Positions 17,498 to 27,565 of a stretch of 64,000 bases of DNA are shown here, piece after piece. A program made the position numbers and the translations under genes. This DNA comes from Vibrio penaeicida (GTDB lineage: Bacteria; Pseudomonadota; Gammaproteobacteria; Enterobacterales; Vibrionaceae), in contig NZ_JAUYVM010000002.1 of the NCBI RefSeq assembly GCF_030689305.1, positions 1 to 64,000 on the forward strand, given 5' to 3'. How positions within the stretch are numbered: the first letter of the stretch is position 1; each line of letters opens with the position of its first letter. Under the pieces are notes generated by a model. It saw only the letters and a program-made list of their open reading frames with translations, had not been told where the DNA came from and ran no database searches.

Positions 17498-20278
17498 TTA
17501 GGGGCAAGTAAGAGACCCACTCACATAGCCAGACGTTTTCATTAAATATTTGGTGCGATTCTTTTTGATAGTTTGAGTTTCAAAAGGCAGTGTTGTTTGC
17601 AACTGACACTGCGCAGCATTGGCAATGACCATTTCTAAAGGCACATAGCTTTCAATTTCCCAATGCACTTTATATGACTGTGTGCAGTTACCTTTCGTAC
17701 ATTGTGCTGTTTCCCATTTAAGGATTTTTCCATTTGAGTGAACGAGTCTTGTTTGGTTTTTCTTTTGCGATCTTTCGACGAATCTTGTTTTTGGTGATGT
17801 GAGAATGAAGTAGTTACCGTCTGGTCCTTTGTTCCATCCTGCCAATTGGCTGAGTTGTATATCGGGTATAAAGCTTGTGTCGTTAAATCGCACACTTCGG
17901 ATCCCTGTACTGCTAACAAGCCAATCTCCATCCAATGTTTTGGCTATACCTGTTTCGTATAAGGACTGTGCTTGTTGGGCGTAATCGCTCAGATAAAGAG
18001 GAATTAACGTTTGTTTTGCTGCCCACTCGTGCAGGTTGATGATCACTTTTAAAGAGGCAGGGTAAGCACCGGAATACATATGATAGTAAATACTGACACT
18101 TTTTATGCGGCGCGGTTCGCCTGTTAGTTTGTATGTCTCTAAAACACGTTGATACCCATCAAAATGTTCTGTCCATAGGTTGGTATACATATTTTCATTT
18201 AGAACGGGCGCATAGACTTGTACTGCGCTTGTATACCAAGCAATGGTGGGTGATATAGGCGCAAATTTCCCTCCGCCATTGACTAAAAATGTATTTCCAC
18301 CATTCACGTTGAGTAAGTTTGCGTCTTCCGCAATCCTAAGTACATTTTCTGTCGGGTTTGCAACGCCTGACCAGAGCATGAGTTTGGTCTGTTTGCCTTT
18401 CGGGGCTAGACGTTGATTTATATAGTCGGCGCTACCTTTGATTTCTTTGTGAAAATCTAATTTGTAGCCTTCAATAGGAAGATTATCTCCATATATTTTC
18501 TCTTCAACGGTTTGTCTTTTATCCCAAAAGAATGGGTGGCTAAAGGTGTGAGAGGCAATCTCAACGTTGGGTAAGGCAAATATTTTTTTTGCGATGACTT
18601 CTAATTCGGCACTTTTAGAGGGGAAAATACCCTCTTTGGATATCTCGCCTTGAATGATAGAAACGGTTTGAGGCAACTTAAATTGTTTGAACACCTTTTG
18701 GTATAGCGTCTCGGCGGTATATTGCTTTTTCGGAAACCAACTTACCGATGGGAAGCCATCACCATCGACGTGGCTCGTCAAAATCCGTCGCCCAGAATTT
18801 GTGGTGACGTCAGCGATAGGAATATCAGGAAGATCAAGCAGTTTGTCCATCATTTGAAAGGGGTCTATAAGCCAAGTTTCTCGCTGATTTGCAAGGTTTA
18901 ATACAGGTAACGGACTAAGTGAAGCACCGCCCCACTTGGCTTTAAACATCAATGTGGAAGAGCGTCCGGTTGAATCTGTGATTTGAATTAAAGGTGTGAT
19001 GTTTTTATCAGTGGGCTGCCATTTGGGGTAGCGCTCAAACTCACTAAGAGGCAAAGGGTAGTGGTTTGAAAGCCATTCATTACCGCGAGATATGTCTAAT
19101 TTACCTGATAGAAATCCATCTTGTTTTAACCCCATCTTGATCAGAAGATCTTGATCCTGAGGCAGCGTTTTGATGAATAAAATAGGAATACGGTTAAGTG
19201 CGCTTCTTATCCAGTCGGTGAGTAGCGGTGTGCTGGTGTAAGTTTCTTGTTCAAGCCAAAAAAAGATGGCTGCATAACGGGTTAAATCAAGATCAGTGAA
19301 TTGAGGCTGGTTGACATCCATACATTCCGGCACATATCCATTGTATTCAATTGGCATTGAGAACATTCGATGGCATCGGGACTGCGTATAGGTTTCAAAG
19401 CTGCTGTCATATACTCCAAGCACACGCTTTGGAATGGGCTCTATTGTACTTATGCCGAACTGATAAAGCATTCCGTCACTGATGTAAGGTGTATAGCCTT
19501 CCTTCAGAAGCTTTTTTGCGGCGTTTCGCTGCTCGTCTCTCTGGCTTGCTGGGAGATAGTCGATCACTATGACCTCTAATCCCGAATTTTTTATGGGTTT
19601 AAGTTTTTTGCTTAACCAATTGGAGTCAGAAGAGCTCATTTTTACGTATTGTTGATTGGTTGGCTTGTACCCGTAGTAAAGAGACTCTGCGACGACGCCA
19701 GCAATTTTTGATGTCACGCTAGGCAGCACCTCAAAGCCTCGGTTAACTAATATTTCTGGTGAGTCGGAGGTTTTTGCTAGTGAGCGAATGATGTCGATAA
19801 GGGCGGCTTGCTGATGTGTTTTTTGCGTTTCTGTATGCGCGAATAAAAAGTAACTGTCTAGTGTGTCAAGAAATATACCGTCAAACCCTCGTTTACTGTA
19901 ATTCTCAGCCTCTAAGAGTAAGTGCTGTTGCCATGGTTTGGATGACAAATCCATGACATGACTGTTCCAGTTTTTGTTCTTTGTTTTAACTGAACGTATC
20001 AAAGACTTAGGTATGGTTTGACCGCTTAGCTCTCCGACACTCAAATAAGCAAAAACGCGAGTGTTGGCTTTGTGCAAGGCTTTAATGTTCCGATCTGAGA
20101 TTAGTGTGGGTGTGACGACAACGCGGTCATAATTAATGAGCTCTCTGACAGAATCTATCGCCCCATAATAGAAGGCGATAGATTCACTTTTTTTGGCAGC
20201 AAACTCAGGATCTTTTGCAGCAAAAACAGAAGTAGGCAACAAACTTATGAGAAAAATCCATATTCTCAGAGTAGGCAT
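17498..20278 (-). CDS. pelA: PelA, Pel deacetylase and glycoside hydrolase
   Basis: A 926-residue periplasmic protein with a Sec signal (residues 1-20, ending SVFA). The N-terminal GH domain (about 30-285) has YLSVGEL and DGIFLDTLDSY, and Glu198 in VVAESLY, a plausible counterpart of the known catalytic glutamate. The deacetylase domain (about 495-800) carries SHVDGDG (503-508) and HTFSH (His577, His581). With Asp505 these sit at a constant offset of 23 from the metal-binding D528, H600 and H604 of P. aeruginosa PelA, so the enzyme should be active. Partial deacetylation gives Pel its cationic character; the hydrolase can shed or disperse it. It is the first canonical gene of the operon. Confidence 0.95.
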   Translation of the reverse strand: MPTLRIWIFLISLLPTSVFAAKDPEFAAKKSESIAFYYGAIDSVRELINYDRVVVTPTLISDRNIKALHKANTRVFAYLSVGELSGQTIPKSLIRSVKTKNKNWNSHVMDLSSKPWQQHLLLEAENYSKRGFDGIFLDTLDSYFLFAHTETQKTHQQAALIDIIRSLAKTSDSPEILVNRGFEVLPSVTSKIAGVVAESLYYGYKPTNQQYVKMSSSDSNWLSKKLKPIKNSGLEVIVIDYLPASQRDEQRNAAKKLLKEGYTPYISDGMLYQFGISTIEPIPKRVLGVYDSSFETYTQSRCHRMFSMPIEYNGYVPECMDVNQPQFTDLDLTRYAAIFFWLEQETYTSTPLLTDWIRSALNRIPILFIKTLPQDQDLLIKMGLKQDGFLSGKLDISRGNEWLSNHYPLPLSEFERYPKWQPTDKNITPLIQITDSTGRSSTLMFKAKWGGASLSPLPVLNLANQRETWLIDPFQMMDKLLDLPDIPIADVTTNSGRRILTSHVDGDGFPSVSWFPKKQYTAETLYQKVFKQFKLPQTVSIIQGEISKEGIFPSKSAELEVIAKKIFALPNVEIASHTFSHPFFWDKRQTVEEKIYGDNLPIEGYKLDFHKEIKGSADYINQRLAPKGKQTKLMLWSGVANPTENVLRIAEDANLLNVNGGNTFLVNGGGKFAPISPTIAWYTSAVQVYAPVLNENMYTNLWTEHFDGYQRVLETYKLTGEPRRIKSVSIYYHMYSGAYPASLKVIINLHEWAAKQTLIPLYLSDYAQQAQSLYETGIAKTLDGDWLVSSTGIRSVRFNDTSFIPDIQLSQLAGWNKGPDGNYFILTSPKTRFVERSQKKNQTRLVHSNGKILKWETAQCTKGNCTQSYKVHWEIESYVPLEMVIANAAQCQLQTTLPFETQTIKKNRTKYLMKTSGYVSGSLTCP

Positions 20279-20467
20279 AATAAATACGCATCAGTTTTTA
20301 TATTGGTTATAGTAAAAATGTAGTTACAGCAGGCGGTAGATGCAAAGTTTTGAGGAAATAAAGTAAAAGATACGTTGGTGTAAGTTTATGGAAAATTTAA
20401 GAAATGCACGTTTATCTGTGATAGCGAGGCGAGCGCATCACTGCCTCAAATGCTTTTAGAGATTATA

Positions 20468-21265
20468 TCAACGCCAGAAAAACAAACTGAATGATGTGCA
20501 CGCTGAAATAACAACGAGTACTGCGGTAATACCGTATTGAACATCGGGTTTTATGATGTGTTGCGTTAACGCGGGTGCCACCATAAAGTTGCGTCCTCCC
20601 CAATCTCTGTCTTTCATGTGAAAACATAAACTTAAGAACATTAAGTGGCTGGACGTAACAATTCGTGCATGAAAGAAGTCATCTGCGTAAATGGCGACCG
20701 CAATAGAAGCTGTTTGGGTGATCAGTAAGGTGAGCTTAGGGAGTACCCACTTATATTCTACTAGCAACATTTGCAGTACCCATGCGCAATAGAGCACGAT
20801 GAGCTGCCAAGGCACGCTGGTGCCAAAAAGTATGATAGAGCCATTCTCATTCAGGTATGTTTCTTTTCCGCTTACAAGCCAAAGGTATATGGATATCGCG
20901 AGGTATGCCGACAAAAAGAACGAAGAATGTGCCTGTTTTTTCCATTGTACGTACAGGAAGCCTACGGTGTGGGCAATGATGAATGTTTTCATGCCAATAT
21001 CGAAGCTGCCTAAACCAATGATGCCTGTTAAAAGCAAAAAGCAGAGTAGGTTAAAGCTGGTTTCTAGCAAAAAAATACGTTTGAGTTCACGTGCATTATC
21101 AACGGGTTTTACAAATGACCAAAATAAAGCTGGCAGAGCGAGCGTAAGGAAAAAACCTACCCATACAGAGCTTTCTACAAGCGTGTAAAACCCTTGCGCG
21201 TAAGCTAAGCAAAACATCAAGAATAAGAGTGATGATAAAGGAGGGTAGTAGGTGCTGTTAGTCAT
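20468..21265 (-). CDS. Polytopic membrane protein upstream of pelA, unknown
   Basis: A 265-residue protein with about seven to eight hydrophobic segments (for example LLFLMFCLAYAQGFYTLV, VGFFLTLALPALFWSFV and the C-terminal YGITAVLVVISACTSFSLFF) and short polar loops. I do not recognise a family and see no catalytic motif. It is on the same strand as pelA, 190 bp upstream of it, and may head the pel transcript. The canonical Pseudomonas operon has no such gene, so it could be a lineage-specific Pel accessory or simply a neighbour. Confidence 0.7.
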   Translation of the reverse strand: MTNSTYYPPLSSLLFLMFCLAYAQGFYTLVESSVWVGFFLTLALPALFWSFVKPVDNARELKRIFLLETSFNLLCFLLLTGIIGLGSFDIGMKTFIIAHTVGFLYVQWKKQAHSSFFLSAYLAISIYLWLVSGKETYLNENGSIILFGTSVPWQLIVLYCAWVLQMLLVEYKWVLPKLTLLITQTASIAVAIYADDFFHARIVTSSHLMFLSLCFHMKDRDWGGRNFMVAPALTQHIIKPDVQYGITAVLVVISACTSFSLFFWR

Positions 21266-21695
21266 ATTTTTTCGATTGAAGTTTCGCTTCGGTTTCCAAT
21301 TTGTCGGTATAAATCTTTGTGCTTTCTATGTGTCTTCCGTTGAAATGAATACACAATATTGAGTTTCTGATTGAGCTTAATGTCGGACATGCAGTAGCTC
21401 AAGAACCATGAGAATAGAGGGCTATCCGCACGACTTTGTTTTTCAAGCTTTTCGGCAAAGCGGAGAAGTGTAGCTGAAAGCTGAGACTAAATATACAGCG
21501 AAATTTGAGGTTGGTATTGTACGGGGGAAATAACGCATTAGTAACATATGCAGGCAGAGCTACAATTCAATAATCTTCATTTTTCTCACTGGTTGTTAAT
21601 AAAAGAAACGGACGGCAACTATTTGTTATTTGTACGATTAGCATTCGAAATTGATCTGTGGTTTGTGAAAAATAGACGGTTTTTTGAGCGCAATG

Positions 21696-21738
21696 AAAAA
21701 GCCAACCGTTCTGTTCGAGCATCGATACTGGCTTTTTT
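21696..21738. terminator. Possible bidirectional terminator hairpin
   Basis: AAAAAGCCA (21696-21704) pairs with TGGCTTTTT (21729-21737). T-runs flank both sides, so it could act in either direction. The loop is long (24 bases) and includes TCGAGCATCGA, itself partly palindromic. Confidence 0.45.
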
Positions 21739-21969
21739 AGCGCTAGGGGATACGTCTTTAGATTCCAGTTGTTAACCAGTTTGGATTAATTGTTTAACCT
21801 TTCCAAGGTGGAATAGACGAATATCTTGCTCGTCGTCTATAAGAACAAACCTTAAGAAAGATACATCAAATTTAGTTTCCACTGACATCCGAGAAATCAT
21901 TAAAGATTATAGCCATCAAATTTTTCTTAAAGCTCAAGCCGGGCTGGTTATTCTTTACTTACATCACGT

Positions 21970-21998
21970 TAAAAAGCCAGAAACAGAGTTCTGGCTTT
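21970..21998 (-). terminator. Minus-strand Rho-independent terminator
   Basis: The ten-base perfect stem AAAGCCAGAA (21973-21982) / TTCTGGCTTT (21989-21998) has a six-base loop. Read on the minus strand it ends in a run of five T. It could end the transcript of the RCC1-like lipoprotein, about 480 bases upstream, or a separate small RNA. Confidence 0.8.
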
Positions 21999-22476
21999 GG
22001 GTAGGGTATAAACCCAGATTGATTAAGGTGTTGAAGGGAAAGTAGGGGACTATCATTCCAATAGGGAATGTTCCCAACCCAAGTATTATCGGCTTCAATA
22101 ATACCTTCTTCAATACAGCTAAATCTTGAAGTTTTGTGGGATATTGACCTTGTTGGATGGTTTTGTTGTGATGTCTGATATTTTTTATTTAAAAACAATT
22201 GGTTAATGTGTTAGTGGTTTTCTTACCTTATTTTAGTCAGATGAACCTAAAACCCTACAATTTGAATCTGGTGCTAAATAATAAAATTTATGGCAAAAGG
22301 TGTTGGTTTATTTTTTGTTTTAAATCAGGCTCTTATTTTTTTTGGTGGACAGTTTTTCTATTTGCAAAGTTTAAATACTGATGGAGATTTTTGACTAATT
22401 AGAATTGTCTAAATAAATGATTTCTCACAACTATTTGAGTGTACTCATATTGCATTTGAAAATATTTACGATGGAG

Positions 22477-24375
22477 CTAATCGTATGATGTTTCTATTCG
22501 TTCCACTGTGGGTTCAAGACTACTTATCACTGAACTGATATCGGAGTGGGAAAGTAGCCCCCATGTGACTATGTCTTTTTGCTCTGTGATAACCGAGAAT
22601 GCGTAAAGAGAGCTATATACGCTTTCGATATTTGCCAAGGTACCCGTCAAATTCAACGAGCTATCACCACCTCTACTAGTATCTCCCCAAGTGACAACAC
22701 TGCCGTCCTCTTTTAATGCTACAAATGCACTTCGAGCGGAATGTATTGATGAAACGTTGACCAATTCTGCCGTAACGGATGTACTATCACCACCATCATC
22801 GGCATCTCCCCAGGTCACAACTGTACCAGTGGTTTCGAGAGCAGCAAACGCATCTCGTGTTGTTGTAATCGTTGAAATATTGGTAACAGTCGGGGTGTAA
22901 AAATTTGGTTTCGCTGCCGTGCCATATAGAACGTCATCAATTGAACCCCAACCTACGACGGAGCCATCTTCCAGCAATGCAGCGAACCCAAATCTTGAGC
23001 CGTAAACAGAGGAAGTATTTGTTATGCGATTGGCGAGCGTATCCATATCGCCACCGTAGTTATTAAAGCCATGTGCTGTCAGCTCTTTGTTTGTCTTGAT
23101 CATGGCGAAGGAAAGGTCATTACCGATGATAGTTGAGACGCCTGATGCTGCATAATTTGGAATTGCAGAAATCGGTAAACCTCCGGCAGAGTCAAGACCC
23201 CAAAAATAAACGGTATTTGTTTGGTCTATCGCGGCAAAAGCATACTTACCACCGATGACACGAGTAATGTTAGAAAGAGATAAGCCCTCTAAATCACCAC
23301 CTCGTAGTGGATCACCCCACACGACAATTGTTCCATCAGATTTTCTCGCGGCGAACGCAAACTCCGTGCTAACAATTTCGGTTACATTGGTTAAGTTCAA
23401 TTGGACGGCACTGCTGTCACCTCCTCGCGAGCTATTCCCCCAGGTTACGACTGTTCCATCGGATCTCAATGCTGCAAAAGCATGGTTGTTTGAAGTGATT
23501 GCCGTTACGTTGGTGAGGTCATCTTTGACTGAACTAGAATCTCCCCCACTGGATGTCAGCCCCCAAGTTACTACGCTTCCATCGGTTTTTATCGCAGCAA
23601 AAGAGCCGTAGCCAGCGACTATTGAATCTATATCGGTTAACTGAGAAGCAACTGAACTTGAGTTTCCCCCATTATTTGCGATTCCCCAAGTTACAACACT
23701 CTTGTCATTCATAAGTGCGGCATAAGCGAAAGGGTTCGTAATAATGTTACTTACATGTGTTCGCTTGAATTTCGCAAAGCTCGTATCAGAAATTGTCCCA
23801 TTAGAATCTGTTACTTTAACCTCAAGGGTTAGCGTTTTTTCAAAATCAGATAGAGTGAAAAGATACTGCGGGCTTGTACTCACTTCTACATCATCAATAA
23901 GCCACCGATAGAATGTTGTTCCTGCACATTCAGTACAGCTAATCGTTGGGATGATGGTCGAACCTGGAACCATATCCCCAGAAATTGATATCTCAGAAAT
24001 CTCTGACAGTGATGGCTCAGGCTCTGGTTCAGGCTCTGGTTCTGGTTCAGGTTCAGGTTCGGGTTCAGGCTCTGGTTCAGGTTCGGGTTCAGGCTCTGGT
24101 TCAGGTTCAGGTTCAGGCTCTGGCTCAGGTTCAGGCTCTACTTCCGGGTTAGGCTCCACAAGTTCTGGTTGTTGGGGAGTACTTTCGGAGTCCTCCGATG
24201 TTGGAGGCACGTCATTTTCATCGGATGTGGTTGGGGTATCTTGCGTGATATCTTCAAGAGCTGAGCACACTATTTCTATTTTACCGTTATCCGTCCTTGG
24301 GACTAAAGTACAGTGTCCATCGGTATAGCAACTGGTCAGTGATAGTGATAGAAAAATTGTGAGATGATGTCGCAT
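22477..24375 (-). CDS. Lipoprotein with EP-repeat stalk and ten RCC1-like repeats
   Basis: A 632-residue surface-type lipoprotein. ATG 24375 gives [16 protein letters not shown] with lipobox LTSC; an ATG four codons upstream is also possible. After an acidic linker comes about 21 consecutive Glu-Pro pairs, an extended stalk, then an immunoglobulin-like domain (about 125-210, [18 protein letters not shown]...). The rest is ten repeats of about 42 residues with the pattern [35 protein letters not shown]. This resembles the WG-containing blades of RCC1 propellers but is shorter and has its own GGDSS signature. Repeats 5-7 are the most diverged. An adhesion or recognition role is plausible; no enzymatic motif is present. 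Confidence 0.8.
   Translation of the reverse strand: MRHHLTIFLSLSLTSCYTDGHCTLVPRTDNGKIEIVCSALEDITQDTPTTSDENDVPPTSEDSESTPQQPELVEPNPEVEPEPEPEPEPEPEPEPEPEPEPEPEPEPEPEPEPEPEPEPEPSLSEISEISISGDMVPGSTIIPTISCTECAGTTFYRWLIDDVEVSTSPQYLFTLSDFEKTLTLEVKVTDSNGTISDTSFAKFKRTHVSNIITNPFAYAALMNDKSVVTWGIANNGGNSSSVASQLTDIDSIVAGYGSFAAIKTDGSVVTWGLTSSGGDSSSVKDDLTNVTAITSNNHAFAALRSDGTVVTWGNSSRGGDSSAVQLNLTNVTEIVSTEFAFAARKSDGTIVVWGDPLRGGDLEGLSLSNITRVIGGKYAFAAIDQTNTVYFWGLDSAGGLPISAIPNYAASGVSTIIGNDLSFAMIKTNKELTAHGFNNYGGDMDTLANRITNTSSVYGSRFGFAALLEDGSVVGWGSIDDVLYGTAAKPNFYTPTVTNISTITTTRDAFAALETTGTVVTWGDADDGGDSTSVTAELVNVSSIHSARSAFVALKEDGSVVTWGDTSRGGDSSLNLTGTLANIESVYSSLYAFSVITEQKDIVTWGLLSHSDISSVISSLEPTVERIETSYD
24014..24139. 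repeat. Glu-Pro coding microsatellite (6 bp units, about 21 copies)
   Basis: A 126 bp tract of GGYTCN hexamers (plus strand) encodes alternating Glu-Pro on the minus strand. The unit is a multiple of three, so copy-number changes would lengthen or shorten the stalk in frame. A plus-strand frame of Gly-Ser repeats over it is an artefact. Confidence 0.9.
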
Positions 24376-24627
24376 TGCCCTTTCCATGTTTAAATGTATA
24401 GGTCCAATGATGTTGATTTGGGCTTGCCCTAATTATTAGTTATAGATAAAAGTGTAGTTTATTTATAAGCTCAAGGGCGAATAAATAATACTCAACAAAC
24501 TCACGCTGAATAGAGTAGTGGGGCTTTGTTGCCTAAATTGGGGGCGTTAAGTAGTGCAGGTAGGAAGCTTTACGCTGCTCTTTAGATAAATCTGTATTGA
24601 GCAGCTGGAATTACTTAACTTTAACCG

Positions 24628-25131
24628 TTAGTTTTTAACGAGTTGTCGAGTGGTGACTAAGCATAGAGTTGTAAACTGATCGGTTAAAAATGCTTGTTTA
24701 CCGGCCACTCGTTTACTGTTGAGTACTAGTGTTCTGTCGGTGAGTTTTCCTTGGAAGTCCCACTTACTAAATGCTTCGTGACGCGCATCTGCACAAGGTG
24801 TTTGCAACACATAGCTTTCGGTTACCGAGGTGTCACAGGTTCCATTGGCATTTTTTATACCGTGGAATGTCACATGGCTGTCTCTATCGCGGTAGTTGGT
24901 CACGGCTAAAGCGTTGAACAAATGTATATCGTTAGAGTCGCTTTTGTATGCGAGCATACGGTGTGGGTTCTTTTTTAAGCTGGAGCGTGCAAGCTCTCGC
25001 AATTCTTCTGCACATGGTAGAGCTTGCTCGGTTGCAATGATGTCCATTGATGTCGTCACAGGTGCTTCTTCTGCAACGAGAGCAGGGGAAAACACGAGCG
25101 AGCCAGAAAGCAGAACTAACGTAGGTTTCAT
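24628..25131 (-). CDS. Periplasmic protein of unknown function at end of cyo operon
   Basis: A 167-residue protein with a Sec signal peptide (residues 1-20, SPALVAEE). The mature part has about four cysteines (near 39, 98, 112 and 157) that could form two disulfides. I recognise no family. It lies 33 bp downstream of the PCu(A)C gene on the same strand and is probably cotranscribed with cyoABCDE-sco, so a link to oxidase assembly or copper handling is possible but unsupported by motifs: no HxM or CxxxC pattern is present. Confidence 0.7.
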   Translation of the reverse strand: MKPTLVLLSGSLVFSPALVAEEAPVTTSMDIIATEQALPCAEELRELARSSLKKNPHRMLAYKSDSNDIHLFNALAVTNYRDRDSHVTFHGIKNANGTCDTSVTESYVLQTPCADARHEAFSKWDFQGKLTDRTLVLNSKRVAGKQAFLTDQFTTLCLVTTRQLVKN

Positions 25132-25164
25132 GCATGCTCCTTGGTATTCAGATGTATCTTCAAA

Positions 25165-25671
25165 CTATTTTGCTTTGACAGCCATAACAGGAAAGTCGAG
25201 AGTATAGCGCTCTCCGTTATCGCGTATCAATGTGACTTTTATGGTTTCACCCGCTTTAAAACGCTGAGTTAATCCCATTAGCATTAAGTGATATCCGTTG
25301 GGCTCTAACTTGAAAGTCTCGTTAGGTTTGACTTCAATCACCTCTATTTTTCGCATTGCCATTCGGCTGTCGCGTAAGAACATACGGTGGAATTCAGTAT
25401 GCTTCGCAGCATCGGTCTCGACGTGCGTAAAGCGAATTGTATCTGCACCTTTATTTGTGATGTTCAGATAACCTGACGTCACTTTAATGCCTGGAATTGT
25501 GGCTTTGATTCGAGCGTAATCGACGTAAGCCTTGTCCGTTAAGCGCTGAACTTCACTTGATGGTAAAGGATCAGGCTGATAGAAAGGCTTTTTGGTTTTT
25601 TCGTAGTAGGCGACGGAAAAAGCCAGCAAAAATGCGATAAAACACACAATGCCAATTTTGGCTAATTTCAT
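25165..25671 (-). CDS. PCu(A)C-type periplasmic copper chaperone
   Basis: A 168-residue protein with one N-terminal membrane segment (about 5-22) and a cupredoxin-like domain. It carries the exact Cu(I)-binding pattern H-X10-M-X21-H-X-M: His95, Met106, His128, Met130. PCu(A)C proteins deliver copper to haem-copper oxidases, often with Sco. The start overlaps the sco stop by four bases. The bo3 oxidase encoded upstream has no CuA centre, so the likely target is CuB in CyoB. Confidence 0.92.
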   Translation of the reverse strand: MKLAKIGIVCFIAFLLAFSVAYYEKTKKPFYQPDPLPSSEVQRLTDKAYVDYARIKATIPGIKVTSGYLNITNKGADTIRFTHVETDAAKHTEFHRMFLRDSRMAMRKIEVIEVKPNETFKLEPNGYHLMLMGLTQRFKAGETIKVTLIRDNGERYTLDFPVMAVKAK

Positions 25672-26300
25672 GAAGCATTTCCGGTATTTGAATTGTACTC
25701 TTCCAACGCTCTCTCAATACGAGCCGCTAGCTCGATAGGCGTTGTACTGTGGCTTAGAGAGTCAACGAGCTGACCTGCAGGGTCGATGATATAAAACCGG
25801 GAAGCGTGGTCTACTGTATAGGCAAGCTCAGACGATGACATGTCAACCAAATCAATATAAACACCGTATTGATCGGTAATGGTTTGAATCTCTTCTTCTG
25901 TGCCAGTTAAACCCAAAATTTGTTTGTCGAAATACTGTGCAAACTCATTAATTGATTCTAAGTCGTCTCGCTCTGGGTCGACGCTCACAAAGAACCCTTG
26001 CGTCTTATCGTATATCTCTTCAGATAGGTATTTGAACGATGCAGACATTACCCCCATTGATGAAGGGCAAACTTCAGCACAATTTAGGTAACCAAAGTAC
26101 AAAACAACAACCTTGTCTTTATATTCGTCAAGGTCGACAGAGCCACTAGCACTGTTTAAGTGGAATTTTCCACCTAAGTCTTTGAACTGGCGAGGCTTCT
26201 CTCCTATAGGGAGCGTTGTATTGTCCACGTAGAGTGCAAGAATACCTGCCAGAGCAAGGACACCCAATGCTAATACTATCTTCACTGGGTTTCGAATCAT
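25668..26300 (-). CDS. Sco1/SenC family copper chaperone or thiol reductase
   Basis: A 210-residue membrane-anchored thioredoxin-fold protein: one membrane segment (8-25), the Sco motif C-AEV-C (Cys74, Cys78), and the distal copper ligand His165 in TVDHASRFYIID. Sco proteins insert copper into, or reduce, cytochrome oxidase metal sites. Its start overlaps the cyoE stop as TAATG and its end overlaps the PCu(A)C start, so the genes are translationally coupled. Its placement with a quinol oxidase that lacks CuA is of interest. Confidence 0.95.
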   Translation of the reverse strand: MIRNPVKIVLALGVLALAGILALYVDNTTLPIGEKPRQFKDLGGKFHLNSASGSVDLDEYKDKVVVLYFGYLNCAEVCPSSMGVMSASFKYLSEEIYDKTQGFFVSVDPERDDLESINEFAQYFDKQILGLTGTEEEIQTITDQYGVYIDLVDMSSSELAYTVDHASRFYIIDPAGQLVDSLSHSTTPIELAARIERALEEYNSNTGNAS

Positions 26301-27214
26301 TAGATGAATTCCTTGAGTTGAAGTATGTTCACCGATGCTTGTTGAGTTTCATGGATTTCTGACGGAGAGAAGTCGATAGAAATCAAAATGCAGAACACCA
26401 TAATACAAACGATAGAGAACAGCATTTGTTGCTTACCCCATTGCTCGGTAGGCATTTTTTGAAAACTTACTTTCGCTAAGTACAACCAGTACATGCTGAC
26501 CAGACCCATACCTAAAGCATACCAACTACCGGCATAGCCTAAGTAAGTTAGAGCTAAAGAAGCGATAGCAAAAGCAACGATATAACCCATGATATGAGTA
26601 CGCGCTTTATCTACACCTTCTTTAATCGGCAATACAGGAATCGATGCCGCTTTGTAATCATCGAAACGATAAATGGCGATTGCGTATGAGTGTGGTATCT
26701 GCCAAATACAAAAGGTAAGGAACACAATTGCAGCACCAAGATCCAATTGGTTGGTTACTGCGCAATACCCAATGACCGGAGGACAAGCACCAGACAAGCC
26801 ACCGATTAACGTTCCATGTACAGAGTGCCTTTTGTAGTAAAGGCTGTAGAAGCCAACATACACAACAAACCCAAGAACACCGAACCAGAAAGCGACGGTA
26901 GAGGTGAAGAAAAACAGAGTAGAAAACCCTGCAATACCCAGAATGGTAGCCCAAGCTAAAGCATTGGACACTGGGACGACTTTTTGTACTAGCTCACGTT
27001 GGCAAGTGCGCTTCATCTTGGCATCGATGTCTTTATCGATGAAGTTATTGAAAACGCAGCCTGACGCAACGATGAATGTCGTACCTAAACACACGGCAAG
27101 GAAAAGGGCCCAGTCAATCTGGCCTTGAGAGGCCAGAAAGAAGCCACCAGCCGCAGCAACTAGGTTGCCGCGGATAATGCCAGGTTTAGTGAGTTGTAAA
27201 TAGTTCGAAATCAT
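26300..27214 (-). CDS. cyoE: CyoE, protohaem IX farnesyltransferase (haem O synthase)
   Basis: A 304-residue UbiA-superfamily prenyltransferase with about eight to nine membrane segments. The conserved Asp-rich loop NNFIDKDIDAKMKRT binds farnesyl diphosphate, and YKRHSVHGTLIGGLSGACPP is a second conserved stretch. It converts haem B to the haem O required at the CyoB active site. It follows cyoD directly and precedes sco. Confidence 0.96.
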   Translation of the reverse strand: MISNYLQLTKPGIIRGNLVAAAGGFFLASQGQIDWALFLAVCLGTTFIVASGCVFNNFIDKDIDAKMKRTCQRELVQKVVPVSNALAWATILGIAGFSTLFFFTSTVAFWFGVLGFVVYVGFYSLYYKRHSVHGTLIGGLSGACPPVIGYCAVTNQLDLGAAIVFLTFCIWQIPHSYAIAIYRFDDYKAASIPVLPIKEGVDKARTHIMGYIVAFAIASLALTYLGYAGSWYALGMGLVSMYWLYLAKVSFQKMPTEQWGKQQMLFSIVCIMVFCILISIDFSPSEIHETQQASVNILQLKEFI

Positions 27215-27226
27215 TATGTATTCCGA

Positions 27227-27565
27227 TTAGTGACCCATCAGCATATTGTGGTTCAGGTGTTCCATAATCCAAAGCGAACCAATTAATATGATGGCAACTA
27301 AGACGACCACGAATACTGCCGAGGTCGTGTTCCACATCTGCTCGGAAGAGGTATTCATGTGCAAGAAGAACACCAGCTGAACCAAAATTTGCGCAACAGC
27401 ACAGATCAAGATAACGCCGATTTTCAACTGTGGAGAGCCTATATCCATCATTACCATAGCGAATGGGATCACTGTGAGTAAGACGGAATAAATAAGACCC
27501 ATTACATATTCTTTAACGCTGCCATGTGCTTGACCGCCATGACCGTGTTCTGCAGTCTGTGCCAT
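27227..27565 (-). CDS. cyoD: CyoD, cytochrome bo3 subunit IV
   Basis: A 112-residue protein with three membrane segments after a His/Gly-rich N-terminus (MAQTAEHGHGGQAHGSVKEY). It matches CyoD length and layout, including QLVFFLHMN. It is an accessory subunit that aids CuB assembly in E. coli. The ATG overlaps the cyoC stop region. Confidence 0.95.
   Translation of the reverse strand: MAQTAEHGHGGQAHGSVKEYVMGLIYSVLLTVIPFAMVMMDIGSPQLKIGVILICAVAQILVQLVFFLHMNTSSEQMWNTTSAVFVVVLVAIILIGSLWIMEHLNHNMLMGH

Larger units (their letters stand above)
21266..22476. other. 1.2 kb intergenic region with two hairpins, no clear gene
   Basis: No protein gene is convincing. Two short frames (21548-21775 plus, 21959-22198 minus) have odd composition and are crossed by hairpin structures. 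The region should hold the promoter of the membrane protein/pel unit and the 3' end of the RCC1-like lipoprotein transcript. The stretch 22199-22476 is very AT-rich. Confidence 0.5.

Noticed and set aside
21548..21775. 75-codon plus-strand frame upstream of the pel region
   Set aside because: It has no ribosome site, is interrupted by a terminator-like hairpin and has no recognisable features.
23951..24328. Gly-Ser repeat protein on the plus strand
   Set aside because: It is the antisense reading of the Glu-Pro microsatellite in the lipoprotein gene.
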